Assembly (NCBI GenBank): GCA_964036295.1
Contig: OZ038467.1
Coordinates: 16,403,670 to 16,467,669, forward strand
Length of the DNA stretch: 64,000 nt
Origin: Plumapathes pennacea
Taxonomy: Eukaryota > Cnidaria > Anthozoa > Antipatharia > Myriopathidae
Reading direction: 5' to 3'
This document shows positions 1 through 10,700 of this stretch, piece after piece; positions within the stretch are counted from its first letter, which is position 1, and every line of letters begins with the position of its first letter. Below the pieces are notes generated by a model. It was not told the DNA's origin and made no database searches. It saw only the letters and a list, made by a program, of their open reading frames with translations. A program made the translations under genes and the position numbers.

Positions 1-1266
1 TTGAATTCAACCCGTGTCATTTCTTTAGGCAAATGAAGTCTTACAACGTCATTCTTCGAACAATACTCTAGGTGTTTTTCAAGGGATTTTTCACTTATGA
101 AAGAATTCAAACAACGATCACAAAAAAATCTCTTATTACGATGTTTACTCGCTTGTGAACTAAGCAGCTTAGACTTATCCGTTATCCAACAATAATGCTT
201 CGTCTCATCATTTGATATTAAAATTAAATCAATGTGTTTTATTTCTTTGTTGATTCTTTTGCTAATTCTTAGAGGATAAACACCATTGGCGTCCTCATAA
301 CCAAAAACATTAACCGAAGATTTATTAAACTTTTCAAACGTATCAATTTGCTTTAAAGTAGTTGGAAATTCAATTCCATCCCAATTAAAGTTTTTCGAGT
401 TTTCTTTTAATTTTTTTGTTAAACGTTGCGGGTTCTTCATAACTGGATAAACAGCGCTAGTAACTGCCCACTTAAAACATTCATTATCATTAAGATTTTT
501 CATGTTAATTATAGCCTTCTTACCCTTTAGTTTTTTTGGTAAATCTATGTATGAACTACCAGATAAAGGTTCATATGGATTTATGTGTAAATCAAAATGA
601 AGAACTTCATTAAAAACCCAGCCAGAACCTTGATTTTGATAAGTATCTATTTTTTTCAACGATACTTGATAAAATTGTGTCATACATTTTTGAAAAGTCA
701 GTAGATTCAGTTATCACATCACTTCCGGTTTTGTTATTTAAATTTGAGTGAAAATAGCCCATACTAATAATCGTATCTCCATTATGTGGTAAAACTCTTT
801 TGAACTCGCAGGTTAAAATAAACCTCACCTTTATTGGTTTCTTTTGTTCATTAATTAATTTCATTACATCTTTTTTTACCCTGCCTAAAAACCCAACGTA
901 ATCTCTTTCATTATTTCCATCAATCCTATAAGTTTTTAGGTATCCCTTGAAAGCACCTTCTATTTCGCGTGGTTTACTTTGCTTTTTTGATTTTTGATTT
1001 TCTTTTTTGTCTCGATTTTTATATATTTCTTTAATTTGATTTTTTAATAAATCAACGCCTGCGTTAACTGTCTTCCTAACAGCTTCCGGAACGTAATATA
1101 AAATCCAATTCACGAAATTGTTAATTCTTTCGTTCACTAGATTAGCCGATCTCGAGGCTAACTCCATTAAAGATTTAGGCTTAAACATTGCTTTAGTTGG
1201 TTCAAGAATGGGAGCATCAATATTAACTGGTTCATCCATAATATTATTTTGATTTTTAAACGACAT
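1..1266 (-). pseudogene. Polinton/Maverick protein-primed DNA polymerase B, N-terminal part
   Basis: Read on the minus strand, the frame starts at 1266 and runs 218 codons to 610. It opens with a linker region, then a stretch rich in Lys, then a block (about residues 105-190) typical of the region upstream of the exonuclease domain in Polinton polymerases. The frame ends in a short nonsense tail after an A-run near 651-657; a second frame is open from there to the left edge and carries a C-x2-C-x12-H-x3-C zinc-finger-like motif near 70-135. The exonuclease and polymerase motifs would lie outside the window. The role in a live element would be replication of the linear Polinton genome. A single indel separates the two frames, so this copy is fairly young. 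The same N-terminal block recurs, more decayed, at 52610-52984. Confidence 0.75.
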
Positions 1267-1421
1267 ACTTGATTAAAAAATTCTATACCTTTAAGCCAAA
1301 ATTCAATTTTTTCAACCAAATTCAAAATTTACACAAATTCCTCATTTTTAAAAATTTATAAGAATCAGCGTCTTATAGCCCTATTTTTGAAAATGTGCCA
1401 GGATCCCCGTTTCTTATCTAC

Positions 1422-1941
1422 TCATGCCAGTGTAGCTGCTTTTACAGCATCTGGTTGGCATTCTAACTTTCTGTACAACACTCTCCACCTACTCTTTAGT
1501 TGACCAAATGCTCGTTCAGTTACCATCCTTGCCCTGCTTAGGCGATAATTGAAATTGCTCTCTTGGGGGGTGAGAATGGCATTGCTGTAAGGTTTCATGA
1601 GCCACATTCTGAATGGAAACGCAGAATCCCCCAAAATCATCGGATAAACCTCAGTGCCCTCAGTTGTTTTGGCGATTGAAGGTATGGTATTGTTTTTAGT
1701 AATACCTTGCCACAATTCAGTTGACTGCAAAATAACTGAGTCGTGTGAGTTTCCAGGAAAACCAACACTTGCCCAGATGAAGTGATCCTGTGCATCGACA
1801 AATTGCCATAATTACTATGGAATAAAAGTTTTTAAAGTTATGGTATTCTTTACTGGACTCCTGTCCACCTGGTGGACACTGAATGGATATGTGACAACCA
1901 TCCACAGCACCCCAGCAACATGGGATTTTACCACAACACAC
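1422..1941 (-). pseudogene. PIF/Harbinger (HARBI1-like, DDE_Tnp_4) transposase relic
   Basis: Two overlapping minus-strand frames together cover the catalytic core. The first (1941 to 1717) has the context GAVDGCHI followed by EYHNFKNFYSIV, which fits the first catalytic Asp region. The second (1730 to 1422) has ILGDSAFPF, the second Asp region, and ERAFGQLKSRWRVL, the Glu region. The frame break near 1720-1735 and loss of the N-terminal part show it is dead. Such enzymes cut and paste DNA elements with a 3-bp target duplication and usually need a Myb-like partner, which is not visible here. The LINE that follows starts about 230 bases to the right. Confidence 0.8.
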
Positions 1942-2320
1942 TAGTTTCTCGCTCTCTGATTGGTCGATTTACCGTGGTAAATAAGAGTCCAGACAACGAT
2001 GCTGACGCCAGCATGTCACGTTTCGCATCGACGGCAACTGCGAGTACGCTCAACCAGCTTCATTTCCAAGTGATTGCAACAACAAACACAATATGGAACA
2101 AAGTCTTAGAAGGAACCTTTTCCTCAGAACTACCAATGTTACCATTCAACGGCGTGTTTCCCTTCTCTTAGAGAAGCAGTCATGTGACCACGTGTCGAGC
2201 ATGGCGGCGTTTTGAAGCTCCCGCTTAATTTGCAAAAAATTATCCATTACCGTTTACTTCTGTTTTCTCCTTTATTAATTTAAGTTGAAAAAGTTTGTAT
2301 AAGTATTCATGCATTGAGCC

Positions 2321-3163
2321 ATGTCGAGGAAAAGCTCAAAGAAGAAAGATTCCTCCGAATCTATTTCCGATCAAGATACGGACTACAACGAACAATATGT
2401 GACTTTCAACACCCTACGAGAAATGATGTCCGCCCAGGAAAGAGTATTCAGGAATATTATGGAAACACTCGTGAATTCTACCATAAGCCGTGTAGATGCC
2501 TTAACCAAGGATGTGGCTAAAATTGAAGCAAGTTCCAACCTCTCGCGAACTGACTCTGATCAAATCAAAGGTGAGCTGAAAGCAAATCAACAAGCTGTGT
2601 CACAACTCAAAGAAAGTCTTGAGTTCTCACAAGCAGAACTTGAACACTGCAAAACGGTCATTCAAGAAAACCTTGACAAAAACATCAAAAGCGATGTCTC
2701 GATGCTCAAGGACAAAACCACCTACCTGGAAAACCAGAGCAGGCGAAGTAACATTCGTGTTGATGGCATAACCGAAGAAATGAACGAAACTTGGGAAGCC
2801 ACTGAATGTAAAGTAAAGAAGATCCTGGAGGAAAAGCTAAATCTAACTGAAGAACCGAGGATAGAAAGGGCCCACAGAACAGGCCGACTAAGAAATTCAG
2901 ATGGATCACATCGAGCCAAACCAAGAACAGTGGTATGTAAACTCTATGATTGGAAGGTAAAGGAAATCATCCTAAAGGCTGCCAGAACCGTAAGACCACC
3001 GGGATTATTTGTTAATGAAGATTACGCGGAAGAAACAGTAAAGCGAAGAAAGGAACTCCTGCCTCAGATGAAAGAAGCTAGGGAACAAGGCAAGATTGCC
3101 TACCTCGTCATGGATAAGCTTATCATCAAGAACCGTGGACCGGCTCCAGATTCATCCAGTTAA
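2321..3163 (+). CDS. LINE ORF1 protein (coiled coil plus RRM-like, Transposase_22 type)
   Basis: 280 residues. The N-terminus is Ser/Lys/Asp rich. A long heptad-rich coiled coil spans about residues 30-145 and ends in a segment containing YLENQSRRSNIRVDGI, the hallmark junction to the RRM-like domain of L1-type ORF1 proteins. The C-terminal part (about 190-270) holds RAHRTGR and the FVNEDY region, which fits the C-terminal nucleic-acid-binding domain. The family forms trimers that coat the element RNA and chaperone target-primed reverse transcription. The stop is followed 6 bases later by the next ATG at 3170, so ORF2 could be reached by termination-reinitiation. No frame damage is visible. 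Confidence 0.85.
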   Translation: MSRKSSKKKDSSESISDQDTDYNEQYVTFNTLREMMSAQERVFRNIMETLVNSTISRVDALTKDVAKIEASSNLSRTDSDQIKGELKANQQAVSQLKESLEFSQAELEHCKTVIQENLDKNIKSDVSMLKDKTTYLENQSRRSNIRVDGITEEMNETWEATECKVKKILEEKLNLTEEPRIERAHRTGRLRNSDGSHRAKPRTVVCKLYDWKVKEIILKAARTVRPPGLFVNEDYAEETVKRRKELLPQMKEAREQGKIAYLVMDKLIIKNRGPAPDSSS

Positions 3164-3169
3164 ATCATT

Positions 3170-4705
3170 GTGTACATTGTTGATCAAATGTCTACAACAA
3201 ACTCTACTACCAGCTGTAACTCTACAAGCTCTGAAACAACAAGCAAAAGGACAAAATACCCTTGCGGTATTTGTAATCGGACGGTTGCTCTAAATCATAG
3301 AGCCATCTGCTGTGACATTTGCAACCTGTGGATTCATATTAAATGTAATGGCCTATCTCCTAACGATTACTCTCTCCTTCAACTCAACAATGAGGTATGG
3401 TACTGCAAAAAGTGTATAGCTGATGTAATTCCATTCACAAGTTTGAATGACTTTGAGTTAGTTAATCTTAATAATAGTAGGAAGCCCACTGACCTTGATC
3501 TTCTTCCCTCATTTGATATTTTATCTAAACTCTCTGGTTTTCCAAACCTTAATAATTACGACCCTGAAAATAATATCCCCAATCCAGTAAACTCCAAGTA
3601 TTACTACCCTTATGAATTTAATCACCTGCCACTATTTGCCAATCAAACACACTTCTCTTTGTTTCATGTTAATCTTAGCAGTCTTGACGCTCATCTTGAC
3701 GATCTTCAATCAACTCTTTCATTAATCAAATCTCCATTTCAAATTATAGGTATTACTGAAACTAGAGAACAGCTTACTTCAGGTTTTAAGTTCAATAATA
3801 ACTTAGATGGTTATGACCTATATACACAGCAAACAAAATCAGCTGCTGGTGGAGTAGCCATCTACACAAAGAAATCATTAAATGTCTCTGAGAGATCTGA
3901 TCTCAGCACAATTGATGATGACTTTGAATCAATTTGGATTGAAGTAAAAAATAATAAATCCAAAAACATCCTATGTTGCTGTATATATAGACATCCCTCC
4001 TCGAACCCTGCAAGATTAACAGAATACTTGGAAACCACTTTCCATAAAATTACTCAGGAAAACAAACCTATTTTTATCATGGGAGATTTTAACTTAAATT
4101 TACTTAATTATGATTCTCACACCGATACTATTGAATTTCTCAATATAATGAATACACACTTTTTGTTACCATATATCTTACAACCCACTCGTATCACAGA
4201 TAGATCTGCTACCCTTATTGACAATATTTATGCAAATACTTTCACTCACACTGCCATCAGTGGTAATATTATAACCACACTTGCAGACCATTTACCCCAG
4301 TTCTTGATTGTTCAAGACCTTAAAATTGACTTCAAAACATTGAATTTTTATAAATACGATTATAGTCATTTCAATGAAAAAACTTTTGTTGACAATTTCT
4401 CTTTAATTGACTGGTCACCTATAAATGATAGCAACATGGACACAAACAGTAAATTTAATGTATTTTATGAGGTCTCATCGTATGTTCAAATACATGTACC
4501 ACTAAGGAAATTAACAAAACATGAAAAAAAGCTCACACTAAAGCCTTGGGTATCCAAAGATATTCTAAAGAAGATAAAATATAGAGATAAATTACATTCT
4601 CAGCTGTTAAATCAACAGAATGATTCTAATCTTAAATATTTGTATAAAAAATTTCGGAACAAGGTTACAAGTGACCTAAAACACAGTAAAAAAAAAATAT
4701 TATAA
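3170..4705 (+). CDS. LINE ORF2, N-terminal part: PHD finger plus apurinic-type endonuclease
   Basis: 511 residues. Residues about 25-85 hold a Cys4-His-Cys3 PHD-type finger (CGICNRTV, CCDICNLWIHIKCNG, WYCKKC). An exonuclease/endonuclease/phosphatase-fold endonuclease follows from about residue 160: ITETRE, then GGVAIY, CCIYRHPSS, IMGDFNLN and TLADHLPQF, which match the catalytic landmarks of the LINE nicking enzyme. The frame stops at 4703-4705 just after a run of ten A residues. Removing one A would keep the frame open towards the reverse transcriptase downstream. The best explanation is an indel in that run; programmed slippage is possible but less likely. Confidence 0.85.
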   Translation: MYIVDQMSTTNSTTSCNSTSSETTSKRTKYPCGICNRTVALNHRAICCDICNLWIHIKCNGLSPNDYSLLQLNNEVWYCKKCIADVIPFTSLNDFELVNLNNSRKPTDLDLLPSFDILSKLSGFPNLNNYDPENNIPNPVNSKYYYPYEFNHLPLFANQTHFSLFHVNLSSLDAHLDDLQSTLSLIKSPFQIIGITETREQLTSGFKFNNNLDGYDLYTQQTKSAAGGVAIYTKKSLNVSERSDLSTIDDDFESIWIEVKNNKSKNILCCCIYRHPSSNPARLTEYLETTFHKITQENKPIFIMGDFNLNLLNYDSHTDTIEFLNIMNTHFLLPYILQPTRITDRSATLIDNIYANTFTHTAISGNIITTLADHLPQFLIVQDLKIDFKTLNFYKYDYSHFNEKTFVDNFSLIDWSPINDSNMDTNSKFNVFYEVSSYVQIHVPLRKLTKHEKKLTLKPWVSKDILKKIKYRDKLHSQLLNQQNDSNLKYLYKKFRNKVTSDLKHSKKKIL

Positions 4706-4733
4706 CAATTTTTTTCTGTCAAACAAATCTAAC

Positions 4734-6488
4734 ATGAAAAAGCTCTGGTCTGGTATCAAGTCAATCATAAATACCAGTAAATGCCCAAATGTTTCAATTC
4801 CATCAATTAATGAGCACAATTTAACTATTGATAACCCTAAAGATATAGCCAATATTTTTAACCATTTTTTCGTTAATGTTGGCAAATCCGTAGACAGAGA
4901 AATTAGTCCTGCAAGACTGAGTGTCTCTTCCTTTCTTAAAGGTAATTACAAACAATCAATTTTTTTGTCACCTGTTACTCCATTGGAGATCACCAAAACT
5001 ATATCTTTGTTAAACTCTAATAAATCTGTAGGCCCAAATAGTATACCAACCAGATTGCTAAAACTCCTTAAAGACCAGATCTCTAATCCCCTATCAATAA
5101 TTATTAATGACTCCTTAGCCTCTGGGCTTTTTCCTACTAAACTCAAGCTTGCTGAAGTTACCCCAGTGTTTAAGAAAGGCTCTAGATTAAACAAGGATAA
5201 TTACAGACCAATCTCAGTCTTATCCGTTTTTAGCAAAATCATTGAAAAATTGATGTACAAACATGTATACAGCTACCTTGAAAAGTATGAAATCCTCTAC
5301 TCCCTCCAATTTGGATTTAGGAAAGATTGCTCAACCTATCACGCATTAATAAGTATTACTGAACAAATTAAAAAATCAATTGACAAGAATGAATATGGTT
5401 GTGGAGTTTTTATTGATCTAAAAAAAGCATTTGACACAGTCAATCATTCAATTCTTTTGTCTAAATTGAATCATTATGGTATAAGAGGTGTAGCAAACAA
5501 TTGGTTTCATTCATATCTCTCTGACAGGGAACAAATTGTTACTATAAATGGTTATTATTCTTCTTCACTATCCGTAACATGTGGTGTACCCCAAGGATCT
5601 GTCTTAGGCCCATTACTTTTCTTGATATATATTAATGACCTACCAAATGTTTCTAAGCACTCTATATTTCATTTATTCGCAGATGACAGCAATATTTTCC
5701 TTTCTTCCAATAACCTGGATTACCTTCAGCAGACTCTTAATACTGAACTTAAATTAATTACTGACTGGATGATAACCAATAGACTAGCCCTCAGCATACA
5801 AAAAACTAACTTTATTCTATTTCATTCCAACAGATTTAAACCTTATAAACCAATCCATCTAAAAATAAACAATAAGAATATCCAGCAAGTAAATTCTGTA
5901 AAATATCTTGGAGTTCTATTTGATTCTAACCTTACCTGGAAGCCCCACATTAGTGAATTGTGCAAGAAAATTTCAAAAACAATTGGCATTCTATCTAAGG
6001 TCAGATATTTTGTAACCCTGAATATTCTTATTATGCTTTATTATTCTCTTATATATTCCTTTTTTATCTATGGTGTGCAAGTTTGGGGACTCACTTATCC
6101 TAGTTACTTAAAACCAATTTCCATACTCCAGAAGAAATTAGTACGACTCATAACTTTTTCTCATCCAAGGTCACACTCAGAACCAATCTTCAAATACCTC
6201 AAGCTACTCAAATTTATTGATGTAATTAATCTTCAAATACTCACTTTTGTTTATCAGTGGCTCCATGCGTTAACTCCTGGAAACTTCAGTGACTATTTTA
6301 TACTTGTATCTGATAAACATCTTTATCAAACTCGACAAGCTCAGAATAAAAATCTCTATATCAAATCTGTCAACACAACCCTCTGGAACTCTTTGCCGGC
6401 TCAGGGTAAACAGCTACTGTCTCTTTCTTCTTTTCGTAAACATATATTGACTGAAACAATAAACAAGTATTCCTCAGATATTTATTAA
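4734..6488 (+). CDS. LINE ORF2, C-terminal part: reverse transcriptase
   Basis: 584 residues from the first ATG, though the frame is open a few codons further upstream. It has the ordered non-LTR reverse transcriptase motifs: NYRPIS, LQFGFRKDCST, GVFIDLKKAFDTVNH, GVPQGSVLGPLLF and the catalytic FADDSNIF. These are followed by a thumb with KYLGVLFD and LTWKPHI and the usual C-terminal region. No RNase H domain is seen. With the preceding ORF it would make the nicking and copying enzyme for target-primed reverse transcription. The full set of catalytic residues is intact in this copy. Confidence 0.9.
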   Translation: MKKLWSGIKSIINTSKCPNVSIPSINEHNLTIDNPKDIANIFNHFFVNVGKSVDREISPARLSVSSFLKGNYKQSIFLSPVTPLEITKTISLLNSNKSVGPNSIPTRLLKLLKDQISNPLSIIINDSLASGLFPTKLKLAEVTPVFKKGSRLNKDNYRPISVLSVFSKIIEKLMYKHVYSYLEKYEILYSLQFGFRKDCSTYHALISITEQIKKSIDKNEYGCGVFIDLKKAFDTVNHSILLSKLNHYGIRGVANNWFHSYLSDREQIVTINGYYSSSLSVTCGVPQGSVLGPLLFLIYINDLPNVSKHSIFHLFADDSNIFLSSNNLDYLQQTLNTELKLITDWMITNRLALSIQKTNFILFHSNRFKPYKPIHLKINNKNIQQVNSVKYLGVLFDSNLTWKPHISELCKKISKTIGILSKVRYFVTLNILIMLYYSLIYSFFIYGVQVWGLTYPSYLKPISILQKKLVRLITFSHPRSHSEPIFKYLKLLKFIDVINLQILTFVYQWLHALTPGNFSDYFILVSDKHLYQTRQAQNKNLYIKSVNTTLWNSLPAQGKQLLSLSSFRKHILTETINKYSSDIY

Positions 6489-6913
6489 CTTATTTATGAA
6501 TCCTATACACTTATTTATGTACTTAATTATGTGTGTGTATATATATATATTATATTATATATTATATATTAATTTATTTACTTATGTATTTATTTATTTA
6601 TTTATGCAAATGCAACATACTGTACAGATCTCTTTTGATATATTGACAATTATGTAAATAGCTTCAAAATGCAAAATATGTAATTTGGGGCATCCTCTCG
6701 ATTAGCTTATGCTATAAGTGATGTCCCGTTCTCGAAAACTATGTAAATCATTCTAATTTTAGTCTTGTATTTTTTATATTTTTCTCGTCTATCTATTATA
6801 TGTATTTCTAATATTGTTATCAGTCGATAATCTCTTGTACTAGGCCCTCTTGGCCCTAATCTGTATAAATAACTTGTACCTCGAGTCAAATAAACTTACT
6901 TACTTACTTACTT
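6489..6913 (+). repeat. LINE 3' UTR and terminal CTTA microsatellite
   Basis: AT-rich non-coding sequence with a TA-rich run near 6536-6570, ATTT repeats near 6580-6605 and a terminal CTTA repeat. It is the 3' recognition region of the LINE. No gene is seen in it. Confidence 0.7.
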
Positions 6914-7007
6914 CTTCTGTCTCTCTCTCATGATTTTCTCCAGCAAGAACACCTCTTTCCTAAAACGCGACATGTTGTTTGATTGCAGGGAACTGCTGAC
7001 CTGAATC

Positions 7008-7170
7008 AGTGAGGGCTCACACGTGGAATTAAATTCGTCTGAATTAAATTCGTCGTATGAATCGGACCGACATTTCCGTCGTCTAATCGACGAAGTCAAT
7101 ATGAATTAAATTCGTGTGAATTAAATGCGACGATTGTGCGACGTATAAACCAGGCCTCATGCAGAATTAT
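7008..7170. repeat. Short repeat with several GAATTAAATTCGT units
   Basis: At least three copies of GAATTAAATTCGT or a close variant occur between 7020 and 7120. The segment ends in GTATAAACCAGGCCTCATG, the style of end seen in short non-autonomous DNA elements. It is probably a MITE inserted next to the LINE end. A second possibility is a local satellite. Confidence 0.4.
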
Positions 7171-7285
7171 CGACAAATGCAGACTGCCAATACTGCACAA
7201 GGTGACATACATTCTCAAATAGGCATCAATGCACATCGTAACACAGCTCACATGTCCTACGAGGAACGTTAAATAAATGGCTTAC

Positions 7286-7325
7286 CTTCTTCCGGTTCGT
7301 CAAAATCAACTGTGCGCTTTTGCAT
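7286..7325 (-). CDS. First coding exon of an unidentified divergent gene
   Basis: On the minus strand an ATG at 7325 opens 13 codons (MQKRTVDFDEPEE) that end in a good splice donor, G|GTAAGC. The start is 325 bases from the start codon of the plus-strand oxidase gene, a head-to-head layout typical of shared promoters. No second exon could be recognised to the left, where the LINE sits, so the rest must lie beyond that insertion. Product unknown; the call rests on the ATG, short acidic frame and donor only. Confidence 0.4.
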
Positions 7326-7650
7326 TTTGGACAACCTGAATACAATTGGCAAAAGTGTCAGCAAATAGACCAACGAATTGCTTACTCTTAGATGTAAATG
7401 AGAGATTAACATTATACAGATAAAGACATTTATACTTCTGTGAAGTATTCAGCTGCTTAAACGGCTCAAAACAGACTTACTTCACTAACCTGAACACCAT
7501 GCTCAACAGTTCCGAGTAATCGCGCCAAATGTTTTCACGTGACAAGCCGTCCCCGCGTTTTACTTGCCAGCGGTAACCCGACTGAATCTGGGCCCAGCCG
7601 GATGTTTTGTATCACGTGAGCACCAGTCGTCGTGTCCGGGCAAGACAGAC
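7326..7650. promoter_or_regulatory. Probable bidirectional promoter with two CACGTG E-boxes
   Basis: This interval separates two divergent start codons. It contains perfect CACGTG palindromes at 7536-7541 and 7613-7618, the binding site of bHLH-zip factors such as MYC/MAX, USF or TFE. The stretch from 7500 to 7650 is more GC- and CpG-rich than its surroundings. No TATA box stands out. Regulation by bHLH factors is inferred from the sites only. Confidence 0.45.
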
Positions 7651-7721
7651 ATGGCAGACAGTCAACAACAGTCAGGCGGACCAGAAACTCCCTATTTACA
7701 GTGCTCCAACTGCTTTGTAAG
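7651..7721 (+). CDS. Oxidase exon 1 (start codon, first CxxC)
   Basis: The ATG at 7651 begins [10 protein letters not shown] and the exon ends in CSNCFV plus two bases of an Arg codon before GTAAAT. The frame joins exon 2 in phase to give CFVRLIPNNG. The first CxxC of the N-terminal zinc-ribbon-like motif is here. No upstream in-frame ATG was seen; the ATG at 7632 is in another frame. Confidence 0.65.
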
Positions 7722-10700
7722 GTAAATTCCTTGACCTTTTTTAGGCCACCAGGTGGTCCAAAGATAAGTCGATCTGACAAAACAGAGTGCCTTGATTGTG
7801 TAAAACCAAGTGCGACACGAACATATTTAATATGTCTGCATGCCAGCTATGAAACAACAACAACGACGTGTTTATTTGCACTAATTTAGAAGAAACTAGA
7901 CTGGCATTGCCAGTGAGCTCGCGGCGTGAGTTGCATCGAGACCAGAATATACTAAAATGGAAAGTAGGGACAAGAGTGGAACTCCCAAGAGAGACTTCCA
8001 GTTTCTCACCAGAAAAATATCACACAGTTATAGAGAACTTGGCTTTTGAAACCTTGCTCAAATGAAACCTGATTAAACTATAAATTATCATTACAACACT
8101 CATACACTTGCTTCTTAAAGGTTGAGCGACCCTGCTTGAGAATGCGTGACATATCTTTTTATGCACAATTGATTTTTGACAGTTTGACTTCGACTCTTAT
8201 TTCTAACGAGAGGCCACGATTAATCCAGCCTTCGCTTCAACACTTTTGTGTTTTCTTTTATTAACTGAATGCGTTTCTTCTATCAGGCTTTCGAGTTTTC
8301 GTGTTCTGTAACAAGCGAGGAATGTAACACGACACTTGTTTACGTCAATATCATTGCGGTTTTGTTCACAGTGTGTTCAGTCATTTGTGAACTGCAAACT
8401 CAATGCTCAGGACTATTTTGGTGTATTTTTCATATCTGGTATACAATGGCATGAATTGGATTCCGGTACTCAGTGGAAACAAGAAACGACTCAGTCATTT
8501 GTCAAATTATTTTTTATTTTTCATTTTTTTCCCCAAAATTCAGGTAGTTTCCGGAAACTAAGGAAACTACCCTGGGTCCGCCCGTGCAAGTGGGCTAATC
8601 GAGACGGATAACCCTGGCTATGGAAACCACAGAATATCCGCATTTTAAGGCCTGATCAAACGATAGAAGCTCTCTAACAAGGATAGATCGTCTGGCACAC
8701 TCAATACCTTTAAATGAAGCATTTGTAAACGTGATGTCAGTAAATTAATGAATAATGGCTGCTTTCTTTGTAATAGCTAGGAGAGCGATCAAACACTCCC
8801 ACGAGAGAGCGCACGATAGTCGCCCGGAAATTTTACAAACTTCCACTGGTTTGCCATTTTGTGGACTCTTATTTTCCATTATTTACGTCATCACATGGTC
8901 AAAATGTTGTGGATTCATGAGGCGCTTTACTGCGTTGCAATTGGCTGATGCTAATAATGGAACCAACATTGCAGGGCCTATGCATATCAGAATTTTTAAG
9001 AACAAGCTACGGCATTAATTTAAAATGTTTCAACTTGTTATTTTATCCTTTAGCTGGTTACCTTTTATGATTAAGAATTTTATGTTATTATGATAATGTG
9101 GTGCTTTATACTTTTATTTTTATAGTTTGGTGAGGACCTCTGTGAAAATCACTTAATGTGACCAGAGCTTTCCTGATTAAGGATTTGTTATTATTGTTAT
9201 ACTATTGTTATTTAAGGGGACATTTCTTCTTGTCCCAAAAAAATGCTCATATTATGCTTCTATTGATTACCTCTATTGAGGGGATGGGGACACTTCGCTT
9301 CCCAAATGCTATGTGAACCTACATCAAGGGGACAATATTGACTGTAATATGCTACACAGGACCACCAAAGAGGATTGATACTTATATTTTGTTTACTTTT
9401 ATCACAAGTGATCAAACAAATAACCAGTCAATAGCAATGGAATAGTCTATTGTTACTGTGGTTTCAATTTTATATCATGCCTTTTATTGTTGTTTAAATT
9501 ATTGACTGTATTCCAAGTTACAGTAAGAAAACACATTTTTTAGCTAATCAATTATTAACAAACCTCCATGCAAGGGACACCTCCATTAAGGGGACACTTG
9601 TCCCAAGGGTGTTCCCTGAATGGACCTTCCACTATAATATTGTATGCCTAATTAACTCCATTTCTTGTCCACTGTTGCAGACTTATCCCAAATAATGGTA
9701 TTCTGTCTAGTGGTGTCTACAGTGGATCATGTAAAAACTGTGGTAATGCTGTGAAGTTCTGGTCTGCTCCTGGTCCCATCAAAGAGGTCAAATTCAGTGT
9801 AAATGGGACACAATACTCTGTGCAAAATCCTGACCCTCTCATGAGCCTCAGTGAATGGTTACGGGGTCAGCCAGGGCACCAAGGTAATGCTGTACAACTA
9901 TCCGTAAAGCAACAGTAGTTGTTGTTCACTAGAGTCTGTACAGTATCTCCTAATTTTGGGGAACCTTCTGCTACTTTAACCTAAATTTAGTGCCACATTA
10001 CAGTACCTCTGAGTGCTTTAAAAAAATAATATGCAATCATCATGTATTGTTTTGTCTGTGTGTGAGTGTGTCTCTCAATTGCCTTGCCAAGTATGTTGTT
10101 GGCATTTATAAATTCATGATAAATAAAATGTTCACATCCAATCCTTATGGGCATTAGCCACTTTAGAATGAAAAAGGACTGGACCAAGTGTGCAAAATTG
10201 ATCAAATTAGAAAATGAACCCCGTCACAAGAAAGAGCACATCCTAATTTGTAAATCTACCAAGTTTTAGAAGTTTGGGCAAATGCAAACAGAATTTCGCA
10301 AATGTTTAATAGTCAGAAATGGCTCACTGCCCGTGCAAAAAAGACTTTTTTTTTCCTCTGAGGTCTTCATTTGTGTACAAAAAGTGTTCTGTTTCTCTCT
10401 TTGTTATGAAAGTATACATGTACATGTAGATTATTATCTGCATAGTAGCCATTAGTTCTTCTGAAGCGAATATTGTTTTTCTACTTTGTTTGAAAATCTT
10501 CTTCAGGAACTAAGGTGATGTGCCGTGAAGCGGGTTGTGGGTGTTGTGTGGTGGCTTTAAAAAAGATCAACCCTATGACCAAGAAGTATATGACATATGC
10601 TGTTAACTCTGTAAGTAAAACAATATAATAGTACCACCCTTTCCCCCAAATAATGACTTTCCCGCAGAGGTTTATTGCTCATGGCCAGCGAGCTTAGGAC

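Larger units (their letters stand above)
2170..6913 (+). mobile_element. Near full-length CR1/L2-like LINE retrotransposon
   Basis: The element has a short 5' leader (about 2170-2320), ORF1 at 2321-3163, an ORF2 split into two frames at 3170-4705 and 4734-6488, and an AT-rich 3' UTR. It ends in a CTTA-type tandem microsatellite at about 6893-6912, the usual 3' end of CR1/L2-like elements, rather than a poly-A tail. The left boundary is approximate; I saw no clear target duplication. It lies directly upstream of the divergent promoter at 7326-7650. Confidence 0.85.

Noticed and set aside
2314..2520. Second frame overlapping the start of LINE ORF1
   Set aside because: Out of frame with the coiled-coil protein and without any domain.
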